From positions 1,985,501 through 2,049,500 of the forward strand of contig NC_089856.1 of the NCBI RefSeq assembly GCF_036373705.1: 64,000 bases of DNA. The letters are read 5' to 3'. Origin of the DNA: Amia ocellicauda. Taxonomy: Eukaryota > Chordata > Actinopteri > Amiiformes > Amiidae. The position numbers and the translations under genes were made by a program. Positions 10,291 to 18,898 of this stretch are shown in pieces (the first letter of the stretch is position 1; the number at the start of each line of letters is the position of its first letter). The notes under the pieces are model-generated. The model was given only the letters and a program-made list of their open reading frames with translations. It did no database searches and was not told the DNA's origin.

Positions 10291-10446
10291 CTTTTTTGAA
10301 ATGCGTTTTTCTGGATTTGTTTGTTGTTATTCTGTCTCTCACTGTTAAAATACACCCACCATTAAAATTATAGACTGATCATTTCTTTGTCAGTGGGCAA
10401 ACGTACAAAATCAGCAGGGGATCAAATACTTTTTTCCCTCACTGTA

Positions 10447-11600
10447 GGTTGGAGATGTTTTATTTGACCAAATGTGACTCTGTATACCGATACCTGCATC
10501 TGTTGACTGTGGGGGGCCTTTGTTCGCTCAAGCTGGGGTCAGAGTGATTACAATACAGTGGGTTGTGTGGCCCGCTGGCGGCCCCTGGCCACTCTATTCT
10601 GGGAAGGTGATCTACATAATGCTGAATAGGGTGTGCTGTGGAAACTGTCATGTAAATCGGCCTAGCAGACGGGTTTTTGAATGAATGCATATCCTAATAT
10701 GAGAAGCAGACTGTCCTCTATAAACGTCACCCTCATCCACAGATCAGCGTGTTCATCTCGGAGACCTCTGACGCCATGCTGTAGAGCCTGCTGCAGTAAG
10801 ATCAGGTGAACCACTCCTTGTACTGCTGTATATGCTAGCAATCCACTGCACATGCAATTGTTGCCTTGTAATATCTATCTGCAATCAAACGCATATTAAG
10901 GTTATGTTTATCTGTGATTGTTTTAAAACATGCAAAACTGGCACGACTTCAAAATGTGTATTTATTCACATACACCGCTCTGGAAAAAAGTGAGACCACT
11001 TAACATTGATTTCTGAACTTGGAGTGGTCCAGAGCTGTATGTAAAGGTATTGAGTGTAAATTGTCATTTCTGTGATGTGAGCACAAGCAGGCAGGATTAT
11101 TTAAAGCAGCGAAAAGAGGAAATTAGAGTCGGGTTAGCATGCAGTCGAGTTAGAGGCAGGGCAGCCAAAAACGCAAAGCAGTCGTACTGATGCGGTGCGC
11201 TCGGTCAATAATGTGAAACCAGTTTACTTTCCAATCACCGATTACTGGGGGAGGGCAGTCCTGTGGTTTGTCTTTCACTGGAGCTGGTCTCTGGGCACTC
11301 AGAGCGCAGAGAGGATGTGCTGGTGTTGCTGGTTGTAGTTTGAGTTGATCATACAGAGTGACTGCTTGTGAAGCCCCAGTGTGGTCTGCCTGGGCTGGGG
11401 TCGTGATGCGCAGTTTGCACACGTCCGCAGCCGCAGCCGCTGCTCTCGGGGGCGCAGTCGCTCTTCCTGCCGCTGTTTCCTGTGCTGGAGGTGCTGAAGC
11501 CGGTTTCCACTGACGGGGGGTCGAGCTGAGTCGCCTGTGAGTTGCGCGTTTGCACCCGTTTCTGTCTCTGTCATTTGCTTCATCTATTTTTGTGATCCGA
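10447..11600. other. Intergenic DNA between the Tc1 element and the first P2Y gene
   Basis: It holds a mini palindromic element at 10971-11040. An isolated exon-like segment (acceptor CAG at about 10740, short frame ending in a stop at about 10784, then CAG/GTAAGA-like context) is unsupported. 11400-11560 is CpG-richer and may be the receptor promoter. Confidence 0.45.
10971..11040. mobile_element. Short palindromic Tc1-type MITE remnant
   Basis: Begins TACACCGCTCTGGAAAAAAG and ends GTGGTCCAGAGCTGTATG; the ends are inverted copies of each other. The middle, TTAACATTGATTTCTGAACT, is typical of a small non-autonomous Tc1 family found in fish and frogs. TA dinucleotides flank it. Confidence 0.7.
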
Positions 11601-11662
11601 ACCGACAGAATGAGGAAGTCTTGTAGTAGCATTTGAAAAATTGTACGAGACCTCAATATCAC
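11563..11662 (+). other. Possible 5'UTR exon of the first P2Y11-like gene
   Basis: A strong donor, AC/GTAAGTAT, follows position 11662, and a matching acceptor (CTTTCAG, ending 12257) lies just before the receptor start codon. Human P2RY11 also has an upstream intron. The 5' limit of this exon is a guess. Confidence 0.35.
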
Positions 11663-12314
11663 GTAAGTATTTTTAAAAGAATGCGCTTAAACGATTCACT
11701 GCCTTCACACTTCACGCTTCTTTTGCGTTTCCTATGTTGCACTCAGTTTGCAAAGGTCTTGCAAATGATGCTTGAGCTGCGCAGTGAATATGAGCAGTAT
11801 TGTTAACAATGCAGTGTGCTGTCGGGTTTGAGCTGCATGTTTACTATCAGTCATCTGTTGGGCACTTTTTAAACTATGTTAAAAACAGAAATATGTGAAA
11901 TGCATGGCGATATTGATACTGTTCAACATTTAGGATTGGGGACAGCGCGTTTTTATCTTCAATGTAACGTGAACTGGTGGAGATGTATTGTAGAATATTA
12001 TTTTTGTAAGAAAAGAAAAAGCGCACAAAATGTGTTCTCCAAATCACACGGTAACGTTAAAAACAACGAGAAAAAAGTGTCACATTAACCTCTCAGTACC
12101 AGCTTAAACAAATGACATTTTCTTGGGAACATCGTGTTCTTGCTTCTCGTCTTATAAGAGAGTGGTCCATTTGACATCAACTTTATGAATATGAACTTTT
12201 CCGTGTGACATGACACACCACAGACCTTGACCAGCAGCCTGTGCGCTTGTCTTTCAGAACTCATCAGTGTGGCCACTACACTACTTGTATATCGAAAGAA
12301 GAAACCCTACCAAG

Positions 12315-13223
12315 ATGTCCAACCAGTCACGCAACTTCGAAAGCTTTCAGATACAGTTTCTGCCCCCGGTGTATGGGATTGAGTTCTGCCTGGCGTTTAC
12401 GGGCAACATCCTGGCCATCTGGCTCATGCTGACCAGGGAGCGCAGAAACTGGCACACTGGCGTGGTGTTCGCCTTCAACCTGGCGCTGAGCGACCTGCTG
12501 TACGCGCTCACCCTGCCGCTGCTGGTCCACTACTACCGGCACCAGAAGGACTGGCAATTTGGGATGGCGATGTGCAAGATGGAGCGCTTTCTCTTCACCT
12601 GCAACCTCTACAGCAGCATCTTCTTCGTCACCTGCATCAGCCTGAACCGCTACGTGGGCATCGTGCACCCCTTCTTCATGCACAGCCACGTCCGAGCCAG
12701 GCACGCCAAGCTGGCTAGTGTGGGCGTGTGGCTGGTGGTGACGGTCATCTCCTGCCCCGTCCTGAGTTTCGCCACCGTGACCACAGGATGGAGGAACAAC
12801 ACGGAGTGCGTCTCCTTTAGGAAGGAAGGCTATAGCACGTCTTTCGCCTACAATGTGTTCCTGGCCGTGTTTGGGTGCTTTTTGCCCTTTTTGGCCACCT
12901 TCGCCTCCTACTTCTCCATCCTCTGGGTCGTCTGGAAGAACGAGAACATCACCCGGCTGGAGAAGAGGAAGGTGGCCGTGATGATCGCCACGGTGGTCAT
13001 GATGTACACGGTGTCTTTCATCCCTTACCATGTCCTCAGGAACTACAACATCCACCTAAAGCTTGAGCACTCCATTAGCTCGCACACGACGGTGGTTTAC
13101 TCAGCCTACCAGGTCACCAAAGGACTGGTAACCCTGAACATGTGCATCCACCCCTTGCTGTACATGGCAGTGTTTGACAGTATTCTCAGGACCCTGTGTT
13201 GTAGGGGGGCTACCAAAGAATAA
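12315..13223 (+). CDS. P2RY11: P2Y11-like purinergic GPCR, copy A (302 aa)
   Basis: A single-exon seven-transmembrane receptor of the P2Y nucleotide family, expected at the plasma membrane and coupled to G proteins on extracellular ATP. It starts MSNQSRNFES at 12315, 58 nt downstream of a good 3' splice site; an in-frame GTG upstream at 12267 is not a eukaryotic start. NQS at residue 3 and NNT in extracellular loop 2 are N-glycosylation sequons. Visible marks: the TM3 Cys in AMCKMERF, FFVTCISLNRYVGIVHPFF for the TM3/ICL2 region, FIPYHVLRNYN (the P2Y HxxR motif in TM6), YQVTKGL in TM7, and HPLLYM in place of NPxxY, as in human P2Y11. The C-tail is short and ends CCRGATKE. Candidate AATAAA at 13610. 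Orthology to P2RY11 is inferred from synteny plus the HPLLY and LNRYLGIVHPFF similarity. Confidence 0.88.
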   Translation: MSNQSRNFESFQIQFLPPVYGIEFCLAFTGNILAIWLMLTRERRNWHTGVVFAFNLALSDLLYALTLPLLVHYYRHQKDWQFGMAMCKMERFLFTCNLYSSIFFVTCISLNRYVGIVHPFFMHSHVRARHAKLASVGVWLVVTVISCPVLSFATVTTGWRNNTECVSFRKEGYSTSFAYNVFLAVFGCFLPFLATFASYFSILWVVWKNENITRLEKRKVAVMIATVVMMYTVSFIPYHVLRNYNIHLKLEHSISSHTTVVYSAYQVTKGLVTLNMCIHPLLYMAVFDSILRTLCCRGATKE

Positions 13224-13748
13224 ACTGGGATTTCAAAAGATCAATGCAAGATCATCATTTCTGCATCATGTGGATTGTTGCTTGGTTTATTACTGGACAG
13301 GTATTATTTGTACAGCAGTGTCCATAGTTTGTAATACATGTAGCCTACATGTAGCAGTATAACCTTCTAATTTAGGTTAGACATACATAGCACCAGTAAT
13401 ACAGTAGTATGTAGTAGGGTACTATAGTATAATAGCAGGCATGTTCGTTTACGTGATAGTATGTCAGTTAGTATAAGTGGCCTAAGTGTTAATAATTAGA
13501 TAATAATTAGATTGTATTTTCTTATTAAATGTTTTTCAGTCATAATCACACGAACACAAACAAATAATCAGTTAAAGGCCTTTATTAAAAGTACAGTATT
13601 AAGAAGATCAATAAATAAATTACTTAATTGGAGTTTGTGAATTGCAGACTTGTAGTTGAGTCACCATAGTGTGAGACTCAAATCTGAAGCTGAATTTAAG
13701 TTACTAACAGAGAAATGTTGCACGCTGCATCTCCGGGTCCTCGGGTGT
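13224..13748. other. 3'UTR and spacer after P2Y copy A
   Basis: AT-rich non-coding DNA. AATAAA occurs at about 13610-13615. No gene is seen. Confidence 0.5.
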
Positions 13749-14184
13749 CACTCTCACGCAGTTTTACACTCTCACGCAGTTTTACACTCTCACGCAGTTT
13801 TACTCTCACGCAGTTTTACACTCTCACGCAGTTTTACACTCTCACGCAGTTTTACACTCTCACGCAGTTTTACTCTCACGCAGTTTTACACTCTCACGCA
13901 GTTTTACTCTCATGCAGTTTTACTCTCACGCAGTTTTACACTCTCACGCAGTTTTACTCTCACGCAGTTTTACACTCTCACGCAGTTTTACTCTCACGCA
14001 GTTTTACTCTCACGCAGTTTTACACACTCACGCAGTTTTACTCTCACGCAGTTTTACACTCTCACGCAGTTTTACTCTCACGCAGTTTTACTCTCACGCA
14101 GTTTTACACTCTCACGCAGTTTTACACTCTCACGCAGTTTTACTCTCACGCTGTTTTACTCTCACGCAGTTTTACTCTCACGCA
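13749..14184. repeat. Minisatellite of mixed 16- and 18-bp units, about 25 copies
   Basis: The unit is CTCACGCAGTTTTACT (16 bp) or CTCACGCAGTTTTACACT (18 bp), differing by an extra AC. The two lengths are interleaved along the array. Rare variants are CATGCAG and CACGCTG. Because the units are not multiples of three together, all forward frames read as repetitive peptide, but this is not a gene. Confidence 0.97.
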
Positions 14185-14900
14185 AACTATGCTGCAGATC
14201 TTCATTTAGAAAAACATTTTTTTTTTGTTCAACTAATTCTTGTGTGGGAAAAACACATTATTGTGTTACAAATATACATTGTGTGGTGCTTTTGTGAATT
14301 TTAACAGGAAGATGTGTTGTCCTTGAATGTGTTACATTTAACACATCAGTTCTAAAATTGTGCTGTTGGTAATTACCTATGACTGATTTTTCTTTCTACA
14401 CTGAAAATAAAACTTGCCTATTTTTTCATTCTTGCCATCATTTTGTTTCTTGGCATTTTTTGCTGCTGTATAACATTTGTTTTGCCTATGTTTAGTGCTG
14501 TATGACATTTCTTCTTGTATATAGTATCTTTGTAACAGAAAAAACAGCCATAACATGCATACAGAAACAAACAAACAACAACAACAAATAGGCTATGCTA
14601 AAAGATAATAACAGGTAATAACAGATAAAATAGTCTTCCTTAGCTGCTTTTAAACAGCTCCAGAGGCACACAAAATTTGATCATTATTTAAAAAGTGTAT
14701 TAAAGTTGTGTTGCTTTGCTATATATTTTCCAAATGATAAAATAGATAAGAATATAGAAGTCTGGATTAAAAGCTTCAGTCAGTGCTTTGTTTAATATTT
14801 TTTCAGCTTTTGTGTAAATAACTGTTTAACAAAACTGAAATATTTATAACATTAACATCTGTTTAACCATTCAACCATGAACAAGTAGAAAACAGTGCAA
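14185..14900. other. AT-rich spacer, no gene seen
   Basis: Low-complexity AT-rich sequence with AAC/AAACAAC runs near 14565-14590. Nothing coding is recognised. Confidence 0.5.
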
Positions 14901-14905
14901 TAAAG

Positions 14906-15163
14906 ATGTCTGTGGCCATCCAGGTGCAGGAGCCCATGACTCAAGCATGTGACCTGAACTCCCTGGCCACCAACTTTTGGCCAGTCAAATGTCAGGTAAA
15001 TTTAGTCAGATAAAGAATTGGGTTAAAATGAAATAATTTGGAGATACTTAAAAGTGTGGAGTGAAAATAGACTTTCCTTCTTTTGCAGGTGGTTTACGAG
15101 AGATGTGCACCGAGATTATACAATCACTTCAAGAAAGTGAAGGTGTCAGAGAATTACAATTAA
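14906..15163 (+). other. Unidentified two-exon open frame between the P2Y genes
   Basis: ATG at 14906 opens 30 codons ending CAG/GTAAAT at 14995. An acceptor, TTCTTTTGCAG, ends at 15088, and the next segment stays in frame for 24 codons to TAA at 15161-15163. The joined 54-aa product would begin MSVAIQVQEPM and contain CAPRLYNHFKKVK. I do not recognise a family. It could be a remnant of a larger gene, with AAG/GTGTCAG near 15144 as another donor, or chance. Confidence 0.25.
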
Positions 15164-15400
15164 TACAAAAATAGTGTATTATATAACCTACTAAGAGCTG
15201 GTGTGAGAACTGATATTATTTTATAACACACAGCACACAATAATACCTGTGAAGTTACACATTTTGTTAAATCAAGAGATCTGGATTTAATATCTGGGAG
15301 AGTTTGATGGAGGGGGGAGAGAGTGGAGCAGCTAACAAAAATGTCCAGCTTTGCTCCAGATCTTGGTCCTGGACCAGAACACTTGTAGGGACCACTTTAA

Positions 15401-15940
15401 AACAAGGGCAGTAATGTTCAGACTGTACAATGCACTAGTTAGAGCTCATCTGGATACTGTGGACAGTTCTGGGCTCCACACTTCAAGAAAGATATCGCTG
15501 CTCTAGAGGCAGTTCAGAGGAGAGCAACCAGACTTATTCCAGGTCTGAAGGGAATGTCCTACTGAGAGACTGAGGACCTGAACCTTTTCACCCTGGAACA
15601 GATGAGACTACGTGGGGACTTGATCCAAGTCTTCAAAATCATGAAAGGCATCGACCACATCAAACCAGAGGAGCTTTTCCAGATCAGCAGGGACACACGC
15701 ACCCGGGGACATAAATGGAAATTGGGCTTCAAGGCATTCAAGACAGAAAACAGGAGACACTTCTTCACACAGAGAGGCGTCACAATCTGAACAAACTCCC
15801 CAGCGATGTGGCTGAAGAGACAATTTGGGAACATTCACAAACAGACTGGATAGGATCCTTGATCACTTAGTTATTAATGGACACCAAACGAGCACGATGG
15901 GGCGAATGGCCTCCTCTCGACTGGACACTTTCTTATGTTC
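15401..15940 (+). mobile_element. LINE 3' fragment (CR1/L2-like), copy 1
   Basis: The translation contains LRGDLIQVFKIMKGIDHI, DTRTRGHKWKL and RRHFFTQRGVTI, the C-terminal signature of CR1/L2-type reverse transcriptase polyproteins, followed by AACAAACTCCCCAGCGATG. The reading frame is cut by TGA right after GVTI, where the family has Trp. The end GGGGCGAATGGCCTCCTCTC ... TCTTATGTTC is a typical 3' terminus. A near-identical copy lies at 43770-44308. Confidence 0.85.
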
Positions 15941-16575
15941 TAACTCTACAACTTTAAAATCATGCAAGGTCTGAGATTAGGCAAAGTAGTTAAATTAGGT
16001 TTCAATTATGTCTGGACCACTAGCAACAAAATGCTACAATACCTGGAAACGAGGCTCGACGCTGATGAATAGGCAACTGTATGCTCCTGGAAAGCACTCA
16101 TATTACCAAGAGGATTTGACTATGTCTGTTTATATAAAGAATATAAATTGTGGCCAATGTTTTACATAGCCTATATACGGTTTGTTTGCTGTGTCAGACA
16201 CGGAATAGACAATGTTACTGCCCTTGCTGTTTAGCTCTAGTAGCATTTAGATGCGTCTCCGGATTGGATTTAAAACAAACCATTCATGCATATTCCACTT
16301 GAATTGAACTATGTAAGTGCTTCACAGAGGCTGTCCTCAGGCTATTGTGCCACCAGACAGGTGTGTTGTCTTCTGCTGAGCACGAAGACTTGAGAGAAGT
16401 GAGGGGAAACAGTTGGACATCCTTTTCTGGGATATTGTTGCGATACACCAGAAAACTCATGACATCGGATTCCTGAAGGACAAACCAAAGAGAACCTGTG
16501 CCATCTTATCCAACAGTAGGTCTAATCTAATTACTTTAAAATAAATTAATACATACAAGAATAATTATTTCTGAA
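15941..16575. other. Spacer and probable 5'UTR of P2Y copy B
   Basis: No other gene is recognised. A possible acceptor (TATCCAACAG, ending 16516) or donor (CAG/GTAGGT region) lies 60 nt before the receptor ATG. Confidence 0.4.
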
Positions 16576-17496
16576 ATGACCATCCTGGTGGCTAGAAATG
16601 ACTGTTCTAGTGGTTTTGACGACGTGCAGATAGCGTATCTCCCCCCAGTGTATGGGTTTGAATGTTGCGTGGGGTTTGTATGCAATGTGGGCGCCATTTT
16701 CTTCCTGCTGACCAGAGAGCGGCCGGACTGGCACACCGGGGTCATCTTCTCGCTGAACCTGGCGGTGTGTGACCTCATCTACGCGCTGACCCTGCCACTG
16801 CCGGTGGTCTACTATGCCAGGGGTAAGCACTGGATCTTCGGGGACCCTCTCTGTAAGGTCCTGCGTTTCGTCTTCACCTGCAACCTCTACGGCAGCATCT
16901 TCTTCATCACCTGCATCAGCCTGAACCGTTACGTAGCCATAGTGCACCCTCTCTTCACCAACAGCCACATCAAGACCAAGCATGCCAAGGTGGTCAGTGT
17001 GTGCGTGTGGATTCTCATTCTTGTGATTTGCTCCCCCATCGCAAAGTTCGCATCCACCCCAGTCAGCTCCAACCGCACCCACTGCGAGACCGCTTCTGGG
17101 AAGGACGACGAAGAGAGCTACCTTTCCTATAGTCTGTTTTTGACCGTTTTTGGGTGCGCCGTGCCCTTCCTGGCTACTTGCGCCTCCTATTACTGCATCC
17201 TGCGGGAGGTCGGCAGAAGCCACAGCATTTCAGCGCAGGACAAGCACAAGGTAGCTCTGATGGTGGGAGCCGTCGTGTCCCTGTACTTTGTTTCGTTCAT
17301 CCCTTATCACGTCTTCAGGAATGTGAACCAGTATCTCAAGGTGCACGACGCTACAAGATGCAACATCTCCGTGTATAATGTGTATCAGGTGACCAAAGGT
17401 CTGATCACCCTGAACATGTGTGTGCACCCCCTGCTCTACGCATCACTGATGGAGAGCTGTCGAGCTCGGTGCTGTGGAGGGAACCCAACAGCCTGA
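16576..17496 (+). CDS. P2Y11-like purinergic GPCR, copy B (306 aa)
   Basis: A second single-exon P2Y receptor in the same orientation, 3.4 kb downstream of copy A. It shares with A the N-terminal PPVYG, LTRERxxWHTGV, FTCNLYxSIFF, CISLNRYV, SFIPYHVxRN, YQVTKGLxTLNMC and HPLLY stretches, so the two are tandem duplicates. Differences include the N-terminus MTILVARND, an NDC rare sequon, NRT in extracellular loop 2, NIS in loop 3, and a Cys-rich tail (SCRARCCGGNPTA) that may be palmitoylated. The TM6 HVFR motif expected to bind nucleotide phosphates is present. ATTAAA at about 17917 may be its poly(A) signal. Whether its ligand is ATP or another nucleotide cannot be read from the sequence. Confidence 0.88.
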   Translation: MTILVARNDCSSGFDDVQIAYLPPVYGFECCVGFVCNVGAIFFLLTRERPDWHTGVIFSLNLAVCDLIYALTLPLPVVYYARGKHWIFGDPLCKVLRFVFTCNLYGSIFFITCISLNRYVAIVHPLFTNSHIKTKHAKVVSVCVWILILVICSPIAKFASTPVSSNRTHCETASGKDDEESYLSYSLFLTVFGCAVPFLATCASYYCILREVGRSHSISAQDKHKVALMVGAVVSLYFVSFIPYHVFRNVNQYLKVHDATRCNISVYNVYQVTKGLITLNMCVHPLLYASLMESCRARCCGGNPTA

Positions 17497-18750
17497 AATG
17501 CCCCAGAGCAATGCTATCTGCACACCTATACATGCATCTGTGATGACTAGCCTCTTACATATGCTATTGCTGGACACTTCTTATGCAGCTGCGGGTATTT
17601 AAGAGACAGAGATATACATTGATTCATATTTGCAAAGCCTTTTTGCTTAAACGATTGTCTGACAAATCGACACCAACTCAGAGTCAAGCTTTTAACACTA
17701 CATGGAAACAAGCATGCACACACACACACACACGCACTCTGTTAATGTTAAACTCACCATTACCATTGAAAACCTTTTATAACCCCTTTGCATTGTAAAT
17801 TGATGTTAAACCTGGATGCGCTGATGTTATTAGGGAGTAGAATTTGAATGTAGTATGAAGGTGTCTGTTAATTGCACAGAGACAATGGGAATGTTTATGT
17901 GCGTGTAAAATGTGCTATTAAAGGGACAGAGTGTAATAACTGCCTTAGGGGTTTGTTGTTTCTGCTTCGAGGATTCAATTGAAGAGCTTAAGTTTGAGTG
18001 CAGAGCAATGTTGCTGAGATTACTGCTGAAGCAATGTATGTGATGCAAGAACGTCTGGAATAGGAACTTACAATCACAATTTCAATGGTTTCACTTAGGA
18101 CTTAGCACCACTGAAGTCAATCAAACTGAACAGCTTTGTTACATAGATAAATGAACAAACTATTAGGCTATTTAATAGAATTAAATGATGATATCTAGGA
18201 ATACAGATTTGGCAAAAGTATAATTTAGCTGTAACAGTAACATTAATAGACAATTGTTTACTACCCCCTAAACTGAGAGAACCCAGCATGGGTTAACTTT
18301 TAAATTACACCCCCCCCCCCCCTCTCACACTCACACACACATTAGGAGAAGCTCTGATTCAAAGTAAAATAAAATCAGACATTTGATAATGGACTTTTCC
18401 AAAACAAACTACAATCTATCTGCTATTAAATTGAAAATCACAGTTATGCACCTCGGAAATGAGAAATCAGAAGTTGTGTACAGTATACCAAGTAACTTTT
18501 AAAATAGTATAGCAATGTTTCCCCTTTAGAAAGCAAAAAACAAAAAAACAGGTATTCATACAAAATGAGAGAGTATGATATTATTCTGAAACCAATCAAT
18601 CAATTGATAAGCAGACAACACAAATAAACAAATACACAAACCATAAACAATGCATACAATTCAAATAACCGGTGGGCAAACTAAACAGGTATTTTAAATC
18701 CTCTGCAGTAGTCAGCATGTGCCAAAACATACACGCTCTCCACAGGTAGA
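17497..18750. other. Intergenic DNA between P2Y copy B and EIF3G
   Basis: Contains a CA microsatellite at about 17716-17734 and a C run near 18309-18322 followed by CTCACA repeats. No coding sequence is seen. Confidence 0.6.
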
Positions 18751-18762
18751 AGCTCCTCCGCT

Positions 18763-18898
18763 CCGGTAGAGGGCGCTGCTCCTTTAAACCCGCGGTCTGG
18801 GATCGATTGAGCGCGTCTGCCGTCGCTCGGGCCGGATCGATTAAGCTCGGCTGCCTTCGTGATTCTCGCTCTTTCTGCGCGCTGAGCTACGGGCCGGG
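18763..18898 (+). promoter_or_regulatory. EIF3G promoter region with CTCF-like motif
   Basis: CCGGTAGAGGGCGCT at 18763-18777 matches the CTCF core at 14 of 15 positions by my count. It lies about 120 bp upstream of the EIF3G ATG in a CpG-rich stretch without a TATA box. Two ATCGATT boxes (about 18802 and 18836) flank the likely start region. Confidence 0.5.

Larger units (their letters stand above)
8871..10444 (+). mobile_element. Tc1/mariner transposon, full length with ~200-bp terminal inverted repeats
   Basis: The element is flanked by TA dinucleotides (8869-8870 and 10445-10446), the Tc1 target duplication. Left repeat about 8871-9073 and right repeat about 10238-10444 are near-perfect inverted copies beginning CAGTGAGGG and containing GATCAGTCTATAATTTTAA. 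The interior carries a transposase on the + strand broken by a frameshift. The ends resemble the Passport/salmonid class of fish Tc1 elements from memory. Inner to the left repeat is a hairpin (9100-9190). It lies between PPAN and the first P2Y gene and interrupts no coding exon. Confidence 0.95.

Noticed and set aside
12267-12314. N-terminal extension of P2Y copy A starting at GTG
   Set aside because: Not an ATG; the ATG at 12315 has a good context and gives a normal P2Y N-terminus with a glycosylation site.
12327-13055. 242-codon minus-strand frame opposite P2Y copy A
   Set aside because: Antisense shadow of a conserved GPCR exon; the same occurs opposite copy B at 16546-17223.
13656-14304. 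Repetitive SHAVL/SRSFTL peptide frames
   Set aside because: They come from the 16/18-bp minisatellite in all three frames.
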